Below are positions 1-8,092 of a stretch of 64,000 nt of DNA, piece by piece (the stretch's first letter is position 1; each line of letters begins with the position of its first letter). Position numbers and translations under genes: made by a program. The notes beneath the pieces are model-generated. The model saw nothing but the letters and a program-made list of their open reading frames with translations, was not told where the DNA came from and ran no database searches. This stretch comes from an uncultured Gammaproteobacteria bacterium (lineage in GTDB: Bacteria > Pseudomonadota > Gammaproteobacteria > Pseudomonadales > Porticoccaceae). Location of the stretch: assembly GCA_913058345.1 (NCBI GenBank), contig CAJXQR010000002.1, positions 434,001 to 498,000 on the forward strand, read 5' to 3'.

Positions 1-1731
1 GGCTCCAAAACCTATAATTTTTTGGGGAGAAATTCCATAATTTTCTAATAACTGTGAAACCGTGCGAGCGCGTAACTTTGACAAATAAAGATTGTGCTCA
101 AGATTGCCCTGATTGTCAGAAAAACCAGCTAAAATTAATTTTTTCATGGGGTGTTTGCTTAAGTATTCAACGATTCTTAATATATCATTTTGACCTTTGT
201 TTTCTAGCTGATAGCTTCCAGTGAGAAAGCGAAAACTGAGTGATAAGCGTTCAGCTTTTCCAAGTAGTGATAAATATTCTTTTGGAAAACTTGGATCAGC
301 GGCTGGTTTTACAGTTGTAAGGTTCTGGGAAATAAAGCCAGCTTTAGTAACAATACGCTGACCTTGTTTTGATAAGGTGAATTTCAGGAAGTTTCTTATT
401 TCCTGTGTGGATGTGCGCTCAGGAGTGTACATATACAGGCGACGAGATAACGGGTAGTCTTCGGTAGCAACTGTAAAGGGCGTTGGAAAAAATGCCACTG
501 TGTTGGAGTCATCTGAAATCGCTAGAACTTTGGAGTTTAGTACATAGGGCAAGCCAATAAAGCCAATGGCTTGAGGGTCATTGCTCACTTGTCTTGATAG
601 TTCTGTACTCGATTCATAACGATTTGTTACGGCAGATAATTCTACCTTATGTTTTTTAAGAACCATGCTTTTAAACGAATCCCAGGTGCCGGAATTGCTA
701 TCTCTTGCATATATGGTCACCGGCCCTGGATTCCCGCCAATATCGGCCCAGTCACTTATCTTGCCAGAGAAGAGTTGAGATAATTGTTTCGTGGTCAGGC
801 GTGAAATTGGATTGGACGGATGTATAATGATGGCAAGGCCATCCAGGGCAACAATATGTTCTGTATTTAAAGTATTTAATTTCCCATATAATGGTTCTAG
901 TTTGAGGGTCTCTTTTGTGTTAATTTTTCTTGATGACATACTCATGTCAGTCTTTCCCGATAAGAGGTCTTTGAAACCAGTACTGGAGCCGTGGGCATGT
1001 ATCTCAACTTTAACCGGGTCGCGTTTGTCTCTGTACATTACTTTTAGTGAGTTTTCAGCGGCTATTTGGGATTTTTCTAGAACAACTTTTTTTGCCTTAT
1101 TTTTTTTGAAATAACCCTTTAATAACATTGGTGCTAAATGTTCTCCGACGGTGTTGGAGCCATGTAAACGAAAGGCCAATTGATACTCTGTCTCGTTAGC
1201 GACAGGGAAATTTATGGGCATGGCGTTGCCTTTAGTATCGGCCACAGAAGTATAGTCAGGCTCAGAGCCTTTCTCTATAGAATTACCGGTTACGATGCTT
1301 GTTGTAGATATTAGTGTTTCTAAAACTGAATCGATTTTTTGCGGTTGTGCGACGGCTAGATAAATTAGTAAAGTTAATACCGCAATGACTGAAAAAGATA
1401 AGCAAAAAAAAAGAGCAGGCGTACGCTTTTTCGATTTTACCCGTTCAGTGTTTTTAGGCCTTATTTCTGAGTCGTCTTTTGTCGTGTCGTCTAAAAGAGG
1501 CAGGCCATTTTCAATATCAACCCCAGTTCCAGGTTTTAGTTCTTTCTTGTCGATGCCAGAGGTGTTCATTAGGCTATTAGCTAGGGATGATAACTCCTGA
1601 TTTGGTGACAGTGCTGCTTCTGTTAATACGGCTAACTGATATTCTGAATCGGTAAACATCTTTCCAATGTCGATCTTCTGCTGACCACTTGATAATTTCA
1701 CGATTTTGTAGAATGCGGTGGTACAGTTCAT
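1..1731 (-). CDS. PstS-like phosphate-binding domain / OmpA fusion protein (3' end outside window)
   Basis: Reading the minus strand from an ATG at 1731 gives 577 codons without a stop, running off the window edge. Residues ~1-105 are cytoplasmic and unrecognised; ~106-128 form one hydrophobic helix; ~185-470 resemble a PstS-type periplasmic binding domain (HGSNTVGEHLAPML near its start, then a SGKTDMSMSSR stretch); ~495-577 match an OmpA peptidoglycan-binding domain (GFSDNQGNLEHNLYLSKLRA). I infer an inner-membrane-anchored periplasmic protein that binds a phosphate-like ligand and holds the cell wall. No pst transporter genes are visible beside it. The frame stays open upstream to a stop near 1854 with only a TTG as another start and no clear ribosome site at 1731, so the N-terminus is uncertain. 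Confidence 0.82.
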   Translation of the reverse strand, partial: MNCTTAFYKIVKLSSGQQKIDIGKMFTDSEYQLAVLTEAALSPNQELSSLANSLMNTSGIDKKELKPGTGVDIENGLPLLDDTTKDDSEIRPKNTERVKSKKRTPALFFCLSFSVIAVLTLLIYLAVAQPQKIDSVLETLISTTSIVTGNSIEKGSEPDYTSVADTKGNAMPINFPVANETEYQLAFRLHGSNTVGEHLAPMLLKGYFKKNKAKKVVLEKSQIAAENSLKVMYRDKRDPVKVEIHAHGSSTGFKDLLSGKTDMSMSSRKINTKETLKLEPLYGKLNTLNTEHIVALDGLAIIIHPSNPISRLTTKQLSQLFSGKISDWADIGGNPGPVTIYARDSNSGTWDSFKSMVLKKHKVELSAVTNRYESSTELSRQVSNDPQAIGFIGLPYVLNSKVLAISDDSNTVAFFPTPFTVATEDYPLSRRLYMYTPERTSTQEIRNFLKFTLSKQGQRIVTKAGFISQNLTTVKPAADPSFPKEYLSLLGKAERLSLSFRFLTGSYQLENKGQNDILRIVEYLSKHPMKKLILAGFSDNQGNLEHNLYLSKLRARTVSQLLENYGISPQKIIGFGA

Positions 1732-2126
1732 TTTAGATGCGCCCGTAATTCCGAAGACGGTATTCAAAGCGGTTAATATTACAGGGATGTTACGCGGGGG
1801 TTGTATTACTCTGTTTGGTAGACTAAAGCCCTTTTCTACAGATAAGCGGGTTTAATTTTAACTGGGTCATTAACGATTTAATGTGGCCTTCTATGATAAG
1901 GCTGGGCTATTCAGTGCTAGGCCCGTTCATAAGTTGCTGAGGCGTATGTTAGGTTGAGGGCTCTTTTTGTTGCGTGTCGTTATACGCAGATACTAAATTT
2001 GAGCAGGCTGGCTTTAGTCTTGTGGACATAGTTGCAAATGCTAAACTGTATTTTGGTCAGTTTTAGTCTGTATGAAAGCTATTATTGACGAAGGAATTAT
2101 TTTCAATAAATAGGAGGTGGTTATTA
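1732..2126. other. Intergenic region between divergent genes, with an imperfect palindrome
   Basis: About 395 bases between the divergent PstS/OmpA gene and the SDR gene, with no convincing ORF apart from a possible N-terminal extension of the former. Positions 2041-2048 (CTAAACTG) and 2058-2066 (CAGTTTTAG) form an imperfect inverted repeat about 60 bases before the SDR start, in the right place for an operator. No regulator gene is adjacent, so this is only suggestive. I see no clean -35/-10 pair. Confidence 0.35.
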
Positions 2127-3056
2127 ATGAATCTTAAAGCGAAGTCAGCCATCGTCACTGGCGGTGGCCGCGGCATTGGCCGTGAAGTTGCGTTAGTCTT
2201 AGCTGAGCAGGGCGCACGCGTAGTGGTTGCCGATCCGGGTGCTGATCGCGGCGGTCGAGGCGGGGAAGAGGCCCCCGCCAGTCAGGTCGTCACTGAAATT
2301 GAAGCGACTGGTGGGCAGGCTGTTTCTGCCCTCGCTCCGGTCGATGATTACGACGCGGCAGCCGGTATTATCGGTACTTGTATGGATGCCTTTGGCTCGG
2401 TCGACATGGTGGTTAACTGTGCTGGTGTACTGCGCGAGCGGATGATCTGGAACTTGAGCGAAGATGACTGGGATACGGTGATCCGCGTACATCTCAAGGG
2501 CCACTACAATATGTGCCACCACGCGGCTAAAGTGATGCGCGGCCAGCGTTTTGGCCGCATCGTCAATTTTGCCTCCGACGCCTGGCGCGGTAGTGTTGGA
2601 CAGTCAAACTACGCGGCGGCTAAGGGCGGTATCGTCAGCTTTACTCGCTCACTGGCACGTGAGTTGGGCCGCTACGGTGTGACTGCCAATGCTATTTGTC
2701 CCATTGCTGCGACGCGCATGACCCTCGATCAGGGTGTCATTGACGGCATGAAAAAGCGCCTCGATGCCGGTTTGATTACCCAGGACCGCTACGATTCGTT
2801 GATGGCGATGCCGGGGCCGGAGTTTGTCGCGCCCATGGTCGCTTATCTTGGCACCGAGGCTGCGGCCGATGTGAATGGCCAAATTTTCCATGTCGAGCGG
2901 GGTCGCGTGTCGGTGTATTGCGAGCCAGTGGAAGAAAAAATGTTGTTGAAAACCGACAACGACGGTCAGTTTAGTGTTGAAGATTTAATTGACGCGGTAC
3001 CGGGCTCCTTGATGGTCGGTCGACCCAACCCAGCACCTGCCGAGCGAGAAGGCTAA
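2127..3056 (+). CDS. SDR family NAD(P)-dependent oxidoreductase
   Basis: A classical short-chain dehydrogenase of 309 residues, longer than the usual ~250. The Rossmann motif TGGGRGIG is at residues ~11-18, NCAG follows mid-protein, and the catalytic Ser (FASDAWRG) and YAAAK motif are intact. The C-terminal ~60 residues are an extra tail of unknown role. The start at 2127 is set by a strong AGGAGG at 2112-2117; an upstream in-frame start at 2085 would add 14 residues through that ribosome site. The next reductase gene begins about 12 bases after the stop, so the two are probably co-transcribed. The substrate cannot be told from sequence; multifunctional-enzyme-type hydroxyacyl-CoA dehydrogenases are one related group. 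Confidence 0.9.
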   Translation: MNLKAKSAIVTGGGRGIGREVALVLAEQGARVVVADPGADRGGRGGEEAPASQVVTEIEATGGQAVSALAPVDDYDAAAGIIGTCMDAFGSVDMVVNCAGVLRERMIWNLSEDDWDTVIRVHLKGHYNMCHHAAKVMRGQRFGRIVNFASDAWRGSVGQSNYAAAKGGIVSFTRSLARELGRYGVTANAICPIAATRMTLDQGVIDGMKKRLDAGLITQDRYDSLMAMPGPEFVAPMVAYLGTEAAADVNGQIFHVERGRVSVYCEPVEEKMLLKTDNDGQFSVEDLIDAVPGSLMVGRPNPAPAEREG

Positions 3057-3068
3057 AGCGGATTTGTG

Positions 3069-4142
3069 ATGTCGGATAACGAGGATTTGCCAGTGTCGTC
3101 TCAACCAACGGTTTGTGTCACCGGAGCTTCGGGTTTTATTGCCGGGCAGACCATTCGTGAACTATTGGCCCGTGGCTTTAAGGTCAGAGGCACAGTGAGA
3201 GGTGAGGTTGACGATAGTCAGTACGCATATCTAAAACAACTGCCTGGCGCCGATGAAGGGCTGGAGTTGATGCGGGCTGACTTAACCCAGCCCGGTTCTT
3301 TCGATACCGCCATCGCCGGCTGTGATTATGTGATCCACGCGGCCAGCCCCTATTTGCTCGACAGTAAAAAACCGCAGGAAGAATTAGTCGATCCCGCGGT
3401 GAAGGGTACCCGCAATATACTGCAAGCCTGCGCTAATGTTCCCAGTGTTAAGCGGGTAGTGATGACCTCGTCGCTGGCGGCAATAACCGATGAGCCTGAT
3501 GACCATCATGTTTTTACTGAAACCGACTGGAACAGTAAATCCTCTCTTACGCGCAATGCCTATTTCTATTCAAAAGCACTGGCTGAACAGGCCGCTTGGC
3601 ATTTTATGCGTGAGCAAGGCTTGAAGTTTGATATCGTGGTTTTAAACCCCTGTATGGTCATTGGCGAGGCGATTGGCCCGGGTTTGAACAGTAGTAATCA
3701 GGTGATTCGTGACTTGCTCAGCGGCACTTATCCCGGTGTCATGGCGCTTAATTTCTGTATGGTTGATGTGTGTGATGTAGCCCGCGCCCATGTGTTGGCG
3801 CTGGATAAACACGAAGCCGAGGGGCGCTATATCTGTTACAGCGAAGCCATGTCGATGGGTGAAATTGTCGACTTTTTACGCGAAGCGGGCTATAGCAATT
3901 ATCGCTTGCCACGGCGCGATATGAGTGCGGGCTGGATCAGCAGTGTGGTGAAGTTGCTATCCTACACTCAGCCCAGTGGGGCCGGAGATTTTATCCGCTC
4001 CCACTTGGGGAAAACCATGCGCATCAGCAATGCAAAAATTCGTGCTGAGTTGGGCATGGAGTTTCGCCCGGTGCGCGAAACGCTGATCGATACCGTTGAA
4101 GACCTGATTCGCCAGGGGCATCTGCACAAACCTGAGGCCTAA
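3069..4142 (+). CDS. Extended SDR, dihydroflavonol-4-reductase-like aldehyde/ketone reductase
   Basis: A 357-residue NAD-dependent epimerase/dehydratase-fold protein. The nucleotide motif TGASGFIAG is near residue 20; HAASPYLL, VKGTRNIL, a serine triad region (MTSSLAAITDEP) and YFYSK are in the order expected of dihydroflavonol-4-reductase-like reductases acting on aldehydes or ketones. Tandem GTG (3066) and ATG (3069) codons are available; I chose ATG. It lies directly behind the classical SDR gene on the same strand, suggesting a two-gene unit with two sequential reductions on one substrate, but the pathway is unknown. In bacteria this family is often annotated as aldehyde reductase. Confidence 0.88.
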   Translation: MSDNEDLPVSSQPTVCVTGASGFIAGQTIRELLARGFKVRGTVRGEVDDSQYAYLKQLPGADEGLELMRADLTQPGSFDTAIAGCDYVIHAASPYLLDSKKPQEELVDPAVKGTRNILQACANVPSVKRVVMTSSLAAITDEPDDHHVFTETDWNSKSSLTRNAYFYSKALAEQAAWHFMREQGLKFDIVVLNPCMVIGEAIGPGLNSSNQVIRDLLSGTYPGVMALNFCMVDVCDVARAHVLALDKHEAEGRYICYSEAMSMGEIVDFLREAGYSNYRLPRRDMSAGWISSVVKLLSYTQPSGAGDFIRSHLGKTMRISNAKIRAELGMEFRPVRETLIDTVEDLIRQGHLHKPEA

Positions 4143-4178
4143 ACAGGCAGCGAGCTGTTCGCGCTTCCCCTTTCGTGT

Positions 4179-4868
4179 CTATTGGGCGTTAGCTGTTGTG
4201 CCCTGCACCACCGTGCCGGCTTCAATTGTTAATACGTCTTTTAATTCGAGGCGCAGCTGGTCGCCAGGCTTTAAGGGACCGACGCCTTCAGGGGTGCCGG
4301 TTAAGACGACATCGCCAGGTTGCAGGCTAAAAAATGTTGTAATGTGGCAAATGAGCGGCACCACGGGCATTAACATTTGCCGGGTATTACCCTTCTGTTT
4401 CAATTCTCCGTTTTGCCACAGTTTAATATCCACATCTTGCAAGTCTTGAATGGCTTCGGTTTTAACAAAAGGTGAGAGAGGGCAAGCACCGTCCCAGCCC
4501 TTGGCTTTCTCCCAGGGTTGGCCCGCTTCTTTTAATGTTTTTTGCAGATCGCGCAGGGTGAGATCGAGGGCAATACCCACGCCCGCTATGGCCTCAAGCA
4601 CCTCTTCTTCTCGACAATTTTTAAGGGGTTCGCCAATGAGCAGGGCCATTTCAGTTTCAAAGTGGCAGGCGCCACGGCCATCGGGTATATGTAGGGCCTC
4701 TTTAATCGGGGTTAAGGCTGTGGAGGGTTTTATAAAGAGTAGTGGCTCACCGATATTCTTACTGTTCATTTCGGCGACGTGGTCGGCATAGTTGAGGCCC
4801 ACGCAAACCACTTTGCCGGGGGGGAGTTGGCAGGGGCTGTTGTCGATAAATTGATGTTGGTAGCGCAT
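4179..4868 (-). CDS. Fumarylacetoacetate hydrolase (FAH) family protein
   Basis: A 229-residue single-domain FAH-fold protein. The family signature VCVGLNYADHVAEM lies near residue 22, the metal-binding acidic residues sit in HFETEMALLIG, and the C-terminal TGTPEGVGPLKPGD loop is present. The family cleaves or decarboxylates 2-keto acids (acylpyruvases, oxaloacetate decarboxylases, fumarylpyruvate hydrolases); the substrate here is not determined. The gene starts 19 bases after the stop of the FAD-linked dehydrogenase on the same strand, so the two probably form an operon divergent from serA. That pairing would suit removal of a keto acid or oxaloacetate-like side product, which is inference. 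Confidence 0.9.
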   Translation of the reverse strand: MRYQHQFIDNSPCQLPPGKVVCVGLNYADHVAEMNSKNIGEPLLFIKPSTALTPIKEALHIPDGRGACHFETEMALLIGEPLKNCREEEVLEAIAGVGIALDLTLRDLQKTLKEAGQPWEKAKGWDGACPLSPFVKTEAIQDLQDVDIKLWQNGELKQKGNTRQMLMPVVPLICHITTFFSLQPGDVVLTGTPEGVGPLKPGDQLRLELKDVLTIEAGTVVQGTTANAQ

Positions 4869-4887
4869 GGCTTGGTCGTCCGTGTTG

Positions 4888-6273
4888 TTAGAATAATTTT
4901 CCAGGGTTGAGTATGCCTTTCGGATCGAAGAGGCTTTTTATTTGTTGCATCAGCGCGATTTCTGTCTCGCTACGGGTATAGCTCAAATAAGGCTTTTTCA
5001 ACAAGCCAATGCCGTGTTCAGCAGAGACGCTGCCATTAAAACTCTGTACCAGTTCGGCGACTTCGGTACTGACACTGCTGCACTCTTGGGTAAAGTCTTC
5101 AATACTCAGCTCGTCGGGCTTAAGAATATTTAAATGCAGGTTGCCGTCACCAATATGCCCGTACCAGACCACTTCAAAGTCGGGGTAGCGCTGACTGGCA
5201 AGGTCGTCAACGGCGCGAATAAAATCGGGCATTTGCGAGACTTGCACGGAAATATCGTTTTTATAGGGCTTGGAAAAAGACAGGGTTTCAGAAATGTCCT
5301 CGCGCAGGCGCCATAGATTTTTCGCCTGCGTCTGATTTTGGCTGACTACGCCGTCGAATACCCAGCCGGCGTCAACACAGTCTTCAAATAAAGCCATGGC
5401 CGTATCGAGCACCTCGGGCGTCGTTTGCTCAAATTCCAGCAATGCGTAATAGGGGGTGCGCTGTTCAAAGGGTGCCGTAAGAGGCTGGTGAGCGAGTACT
5501 TTTTCGAGGGCAAGGTCGGAGAAAAACTCAAAGGCATTGAGCGTTAAAGCGCCGCTGTAGGTTTTCAGCACATCCATAATGGCCGGGAAATCACTTACCC
5601 CCAGTACTAATACAGCGGGATCTTTTGGTGGCGGGGCAAGGCGCAGAGTGGCCTCGCAAATAATGCCCAGGGTGCCCTCAGAACCAATCAACAGATGGCG
5701 GAAGTCATACCCCGTATTGTTTTTAATGAGCCCACGGTTGAGCTCGAGAATGTCACCATTGCCGGTCACTACCTTTAGCCCGAGTACCCATTCGCGGGTC
5801 ATGCCGTAGCGAATGACGTTAATACCGCCCGCGTTGGTGGCAATGTTACCGCCGATTTGGCTGGAGCCCGCCGAAGCGAAATCGACCGGATAAAATAAGC
5901 TCTGCTCCTCGGCGTATTCCTGTAACTGCTGGGTGATGATGCCCGCCTCGCAGGTGAGACTGCGGTCGACGGCATTGAAGTCGATCACCTTATTCATGCG
6001 GTCGAGGGCCAGTACCAGCTCGCCCGATTTAGCCACCGCGCCACCGCTTAACCCGGTGCGCCCGCCCGAGGGCACAATAGCCAGATTTTCGTTACCAGCC
6101 AAACGCACAATAGCCTGCACCTCTTCAATCGTACCCGGTAAGACCACCGCACAGGGCGCAGCGCTCCAGACTGTGGTGCGGTCGAGGCCGTAGTTTTGTA
6201 GGCTGTCGGCATCGGTGAGAACCCGGCCCTCGCCGACGATGGCCTGAAGTTGTTGCAGGGTCTTATTGTCCAT
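4888..6273 (-). CDS. GlcD-type FAD-binding dehydrogenase, probable D-2-hydroxyglutarate dehydrogenase
   Basis: From the ATG at 6273 this is 461 residues, the usual size of the family. The N-terminal FAD-binding domain carries PSGGRTGLSGG and SSQIGGNIATNAGG, and the C-terminal oxidase domain carries HIGDGNLHLN and SAEHGIGLLK. The frame continues 70 codons upstream, but that extension would overlap the serA start and is not family-like. Sitting divergent from serA is telling: in Pseudomonas the neighbouring enzyme oxidises D-2-hydroxyglutarate, which SerA produces while reducing 2-oxoglutarate, so this gene probably drives the serine pathway forward. Glycolate oxidase subunit or D-lactate dehydrogenase are the alternatives. 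Confidence 0.88.
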   Translation of the reverse strand: MDNKTLQQLQAIVGEGRVLTDADSLQNYGLDRTTVWSAAPCAVVLPGTIEEVQAIVRLAGNENLAIVPSGGRTGLSGGAVAKSGELVLALDRMNKVIDFNAVDRSLTCEAGIITQQLQEYAEEQSLFYPVDFASAGSSQIGGNIATNAGGINVIRYGMTREWVLGLKVVTGNGDILELNRGLIKNNTGYDFRHLLIGSEGTLGIICEATLRLAPPPKDPAVLVLGVSDFPAIMDVLKTYSGALTLNAFEFFSDLALEKVLAHQPLTAPFEQRTPYYALLEFEQTTPEVLDTAMALFEDCVDAGWVFDGVVSQNQTQAKNLWRLREDISETLSFSKPYKNDISVQVSQMPDFIRAVDDLASQRYPDFEVVWYGHIGDGNLHLNILKPDELSIEDFTQECSSVSTEVAELVQSFNGSVSAEHGIGLLKKPYLSYTRSETEIALMQQIKSLFDPKGILNPGKLF

Positions 6274-6423
6274 GGGTTTCGGGCTCTGTTGTTGGGTGAA
6301 GAGTTTGGCGAGTTGCCAGCTTGTTAGGCGGATTTTGTTGGGGATGGTCCGCGCCAACAGCGGCATGAGCAGCGCTGGGCATGTTACCATGTCGCCCCGT
6401 TTTTTTACCCCCTGAGGTGTGCT

Positions 6424-7653
6424 GTGGCTTCTGTCTCGCTCGATAAATCGAAAATTCGCATACTGCTGCTCGAAGGTATCCATCCCTCGGCGGTCGACTC
6501 CCTCAATGCTTCAGGCTATAGCAATATTGAATATATCAAAGGGGCGTTGGACGATGCCGAGCTAAAGCATAAAATTGCCGATGCGCATTTTGTCGGCATT
6601 CGCTCGCGCACTCAGTTAACGGCAGACGTATTGGCGAGTGCCAACAAACTGATGGCCATCGGTTGTTTTTGCATTGGCACCAATCAAGTTGATTTAAAGG
6701 CGGCCACTGAGCGCGGCACCGTGGTATTTAATGCCCCCTATTCCAATACCCGCAGCGTCGCCGAACTCGTTGTCGCCGAGGCGATCATGCTGATGCGCGG
6801 CATCCCCGAGAAAAACGCCAAAGCTCACCGCGGCGTGTGGCAGAAATCCGCCGTCGGCTCTTATGAAGTGCGCGGCAAAACCCTGGGTATTGTCGGTTAC
6901 GGCAATATCGGCAGTCAGGTCAGCGTATTGGCCGAGTCTTTGGGGATGAAGGTTAAGTTCTACGATGTCGTCACCCGCTTGCCCCTGGGTAATGCCGAGC
7001 AAATCGCCGAGCTCGATGATTTGCTGGCTTGTGCCGACATGGTTTCCCTGCACGTGCCGGACACCAAGATCACACGTAACATGATGAACAGCGCGCGATT
7101 GGCGGCCATGAAGCCCGGCGCTGTACTGATAAACGCTGCCCGAGGTAAGGTCATCGCCATCGACGCCCTGTGCGAGGCCCTGTCTGAAAAACGTTTAGCC
7201 GGTGCCGCCATCGACGTATTTCCCACTGAGCCGGGCAGTAATCAGGAGGAGTTTCTCTCGCCACTGCGCGAATTCGACAACGTGATTTTGAGCCCCCATG
7301 TCGGCGGTTCCACTGAAGAGGCCCAGGAAAATATCGGCGGGGAAGTGGCCGAAAAACTCATCCGCTACAGTGACAATGGCACCACCTTAGGCTCGGTTAA
7401 CTTCCCGCTGGTGGCTCTGCCCTCCCACGAAGGCTCCCACCGCTTGCTCCACATTCACCGCAACGTACCTGGCATCATGAGTGCTATTAACCAGGTCTTC
7501 ACCGATAGCGCGGTGAACATTACGGGTCAGTACCTGCAGACCAATGAACAAATTGGTTATGTGGTGATTGATGTCGCCGTGGGTTATAGCGACCAGGCCT
7601 TGACAGCATTGAAGGCCATTGACGGGACTATTCGCTGTCGGGTGCTGTTCTAA
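6424..7653 (+). CDS. serA: D-3-phosphoglycerate dehydrogenase
   Basis: A 409-residue SerA of the E. coli type, catalysing the first step of serine synthesis from 3-phosphoglycerate. The Rossmann motif VGYGNIGSQV is near residue 155, INAARGKV and the catalytic-His segment SPHVGGSTEEAQ are intact, and the C-terminal ~75 residues form an ACT domain (HIHRNVPGIMSAINQVF) that binds serine for feedback inhibition. The start is a GTG behind a GAGG sequence. It is transcribed away from the D-2-hydroxyglutarate dehydrogenase-like gene; the two enzymes are functionally coupled in pseudomonads. A hairpin at 7666-7693 follows the stop. Confidence 0.97.
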   Translation: MASVSLDKSKIRILLLEGIHPSAVDSLNASGYSNIEYIKGALDDAELKHKIADAHFVGIRSRTQLTADVLASANKLMAIGCFCIGTNQVDLKAATERGTVVFNAPYSNTRSVAELVVAEAIMLMRGIPEKNAKAHRGVWQKSAVGSYEVRGKTLGIVGYGNIGSQVSVLAESLGMKVKFYDVVTRLPLGNAEQIAELDDLLACADMVSLHVPDTKITRNMMNSARLAAMKPGAVLINAARGKVIAIDALCEALSEKRLAGAAIDVFPTEPGSNQEEFLSPLREFDNVILSPHVGGSTEEAQENIGGEVAEKLIRYSDNGTTLGSVNFPLVALPSHEGSHRLLHIHRNVPGIMSAINQVFTDSAVNITGQYLQTNEQIGYVVIDVAVGYSDQALTALKAIDGTIRCRVLF

Positions 7654-7665
7654 TTTATAGACGGT

Positions 7666-7693
7666 AGCGCTGAGGGTTTGTACTTTCAGCGCT
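7666..7693. terminator. Hairpin between convergent genes, possible bidirectional terminator
   Basis: Arms AGCGCTGA (7666-7673) and TCAGCGCT (7686-7693) form a perfect 8-base-pair stem with a 12-base loop, starting 13 bases after the serA stop and touching the last base of the convergent YkgJ-type gene. Neither side has a strong T-run, so termination is plausible but not proved. Confidence 0.5.
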
Positions 7694-8076
7694 CATTCAA
7701 GCGCCGGACGACTATCAGCCATCAATTTGTCGAGATCTTTCTGGGCTTGCTTAGGCTTACGCAAGTCCTTCACTTCCAGCATCTCGCAGTCATCATTAAT
7801 CATTTGCTCAATTGTCACCGGGTAGTATTTACAGTCGTCGGGGCGGTCGTAATAGATGCCACACAGGTATTTTTCTTCCCCCGCTACTTTGTTTAACCAG
7901 GGGCAGCGCTCGAGTTGTTGGCCATCATCCGGGTTTATCCATATTTTGCCATCGTCGACATAGCGGGCGATTTCGGGTCGACAAATATCCCAGAACTCAA
8001 TCTCGCTTTCTGTCGCCGACAGGCCGCCACTACTGTATTTGGTGCAGCATCTTCCGCAGGAGTTGCAGTTTTTCAC
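7693..8076 (-). CDS. YkgJ family cysteine-cluster protein
   Basis: A small protein with the YkgJ/UPF0153 pattern of conserved cysteines: CNSCGRCC at the very N-terminus, then ERCPWL, YLCGIY and DDCKYYP. The family is predicted to bind zinc or an iron-sulfur cluster; its role is unknown. I chose the GTG at 8076 (127 residues), which begins just before the first cysteine motif and 17 bases after the stop of the upstream hydrolase. An ATG at 8142 would give 149 residues but would overlap the hydrolase gene by about 50 bases. Probably co-transcribed with the hydrolase. Confidence 0.8.
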   Translation of the reverse strand: MKNCNSCGRCCTKYSSGGLSATESEIEFWDICRPEIARYVDDGKIWINPDDGQQLERCPWLNKVAGEEKYLCGIYYDRPDDCKYYPVTIEQMINDDCEMLEVKDLRKPKQAQKDLDKLMADSRPALE

Positions 8077-8092
8077 GGCGTGATCCGCTGAG

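Noticed and set aside
6274-6483. N-terminal extension of the FAD dehydrogenase gene
   Set aside because: It would overlap the divergent serA start and adds about 70 residues absent from the family.
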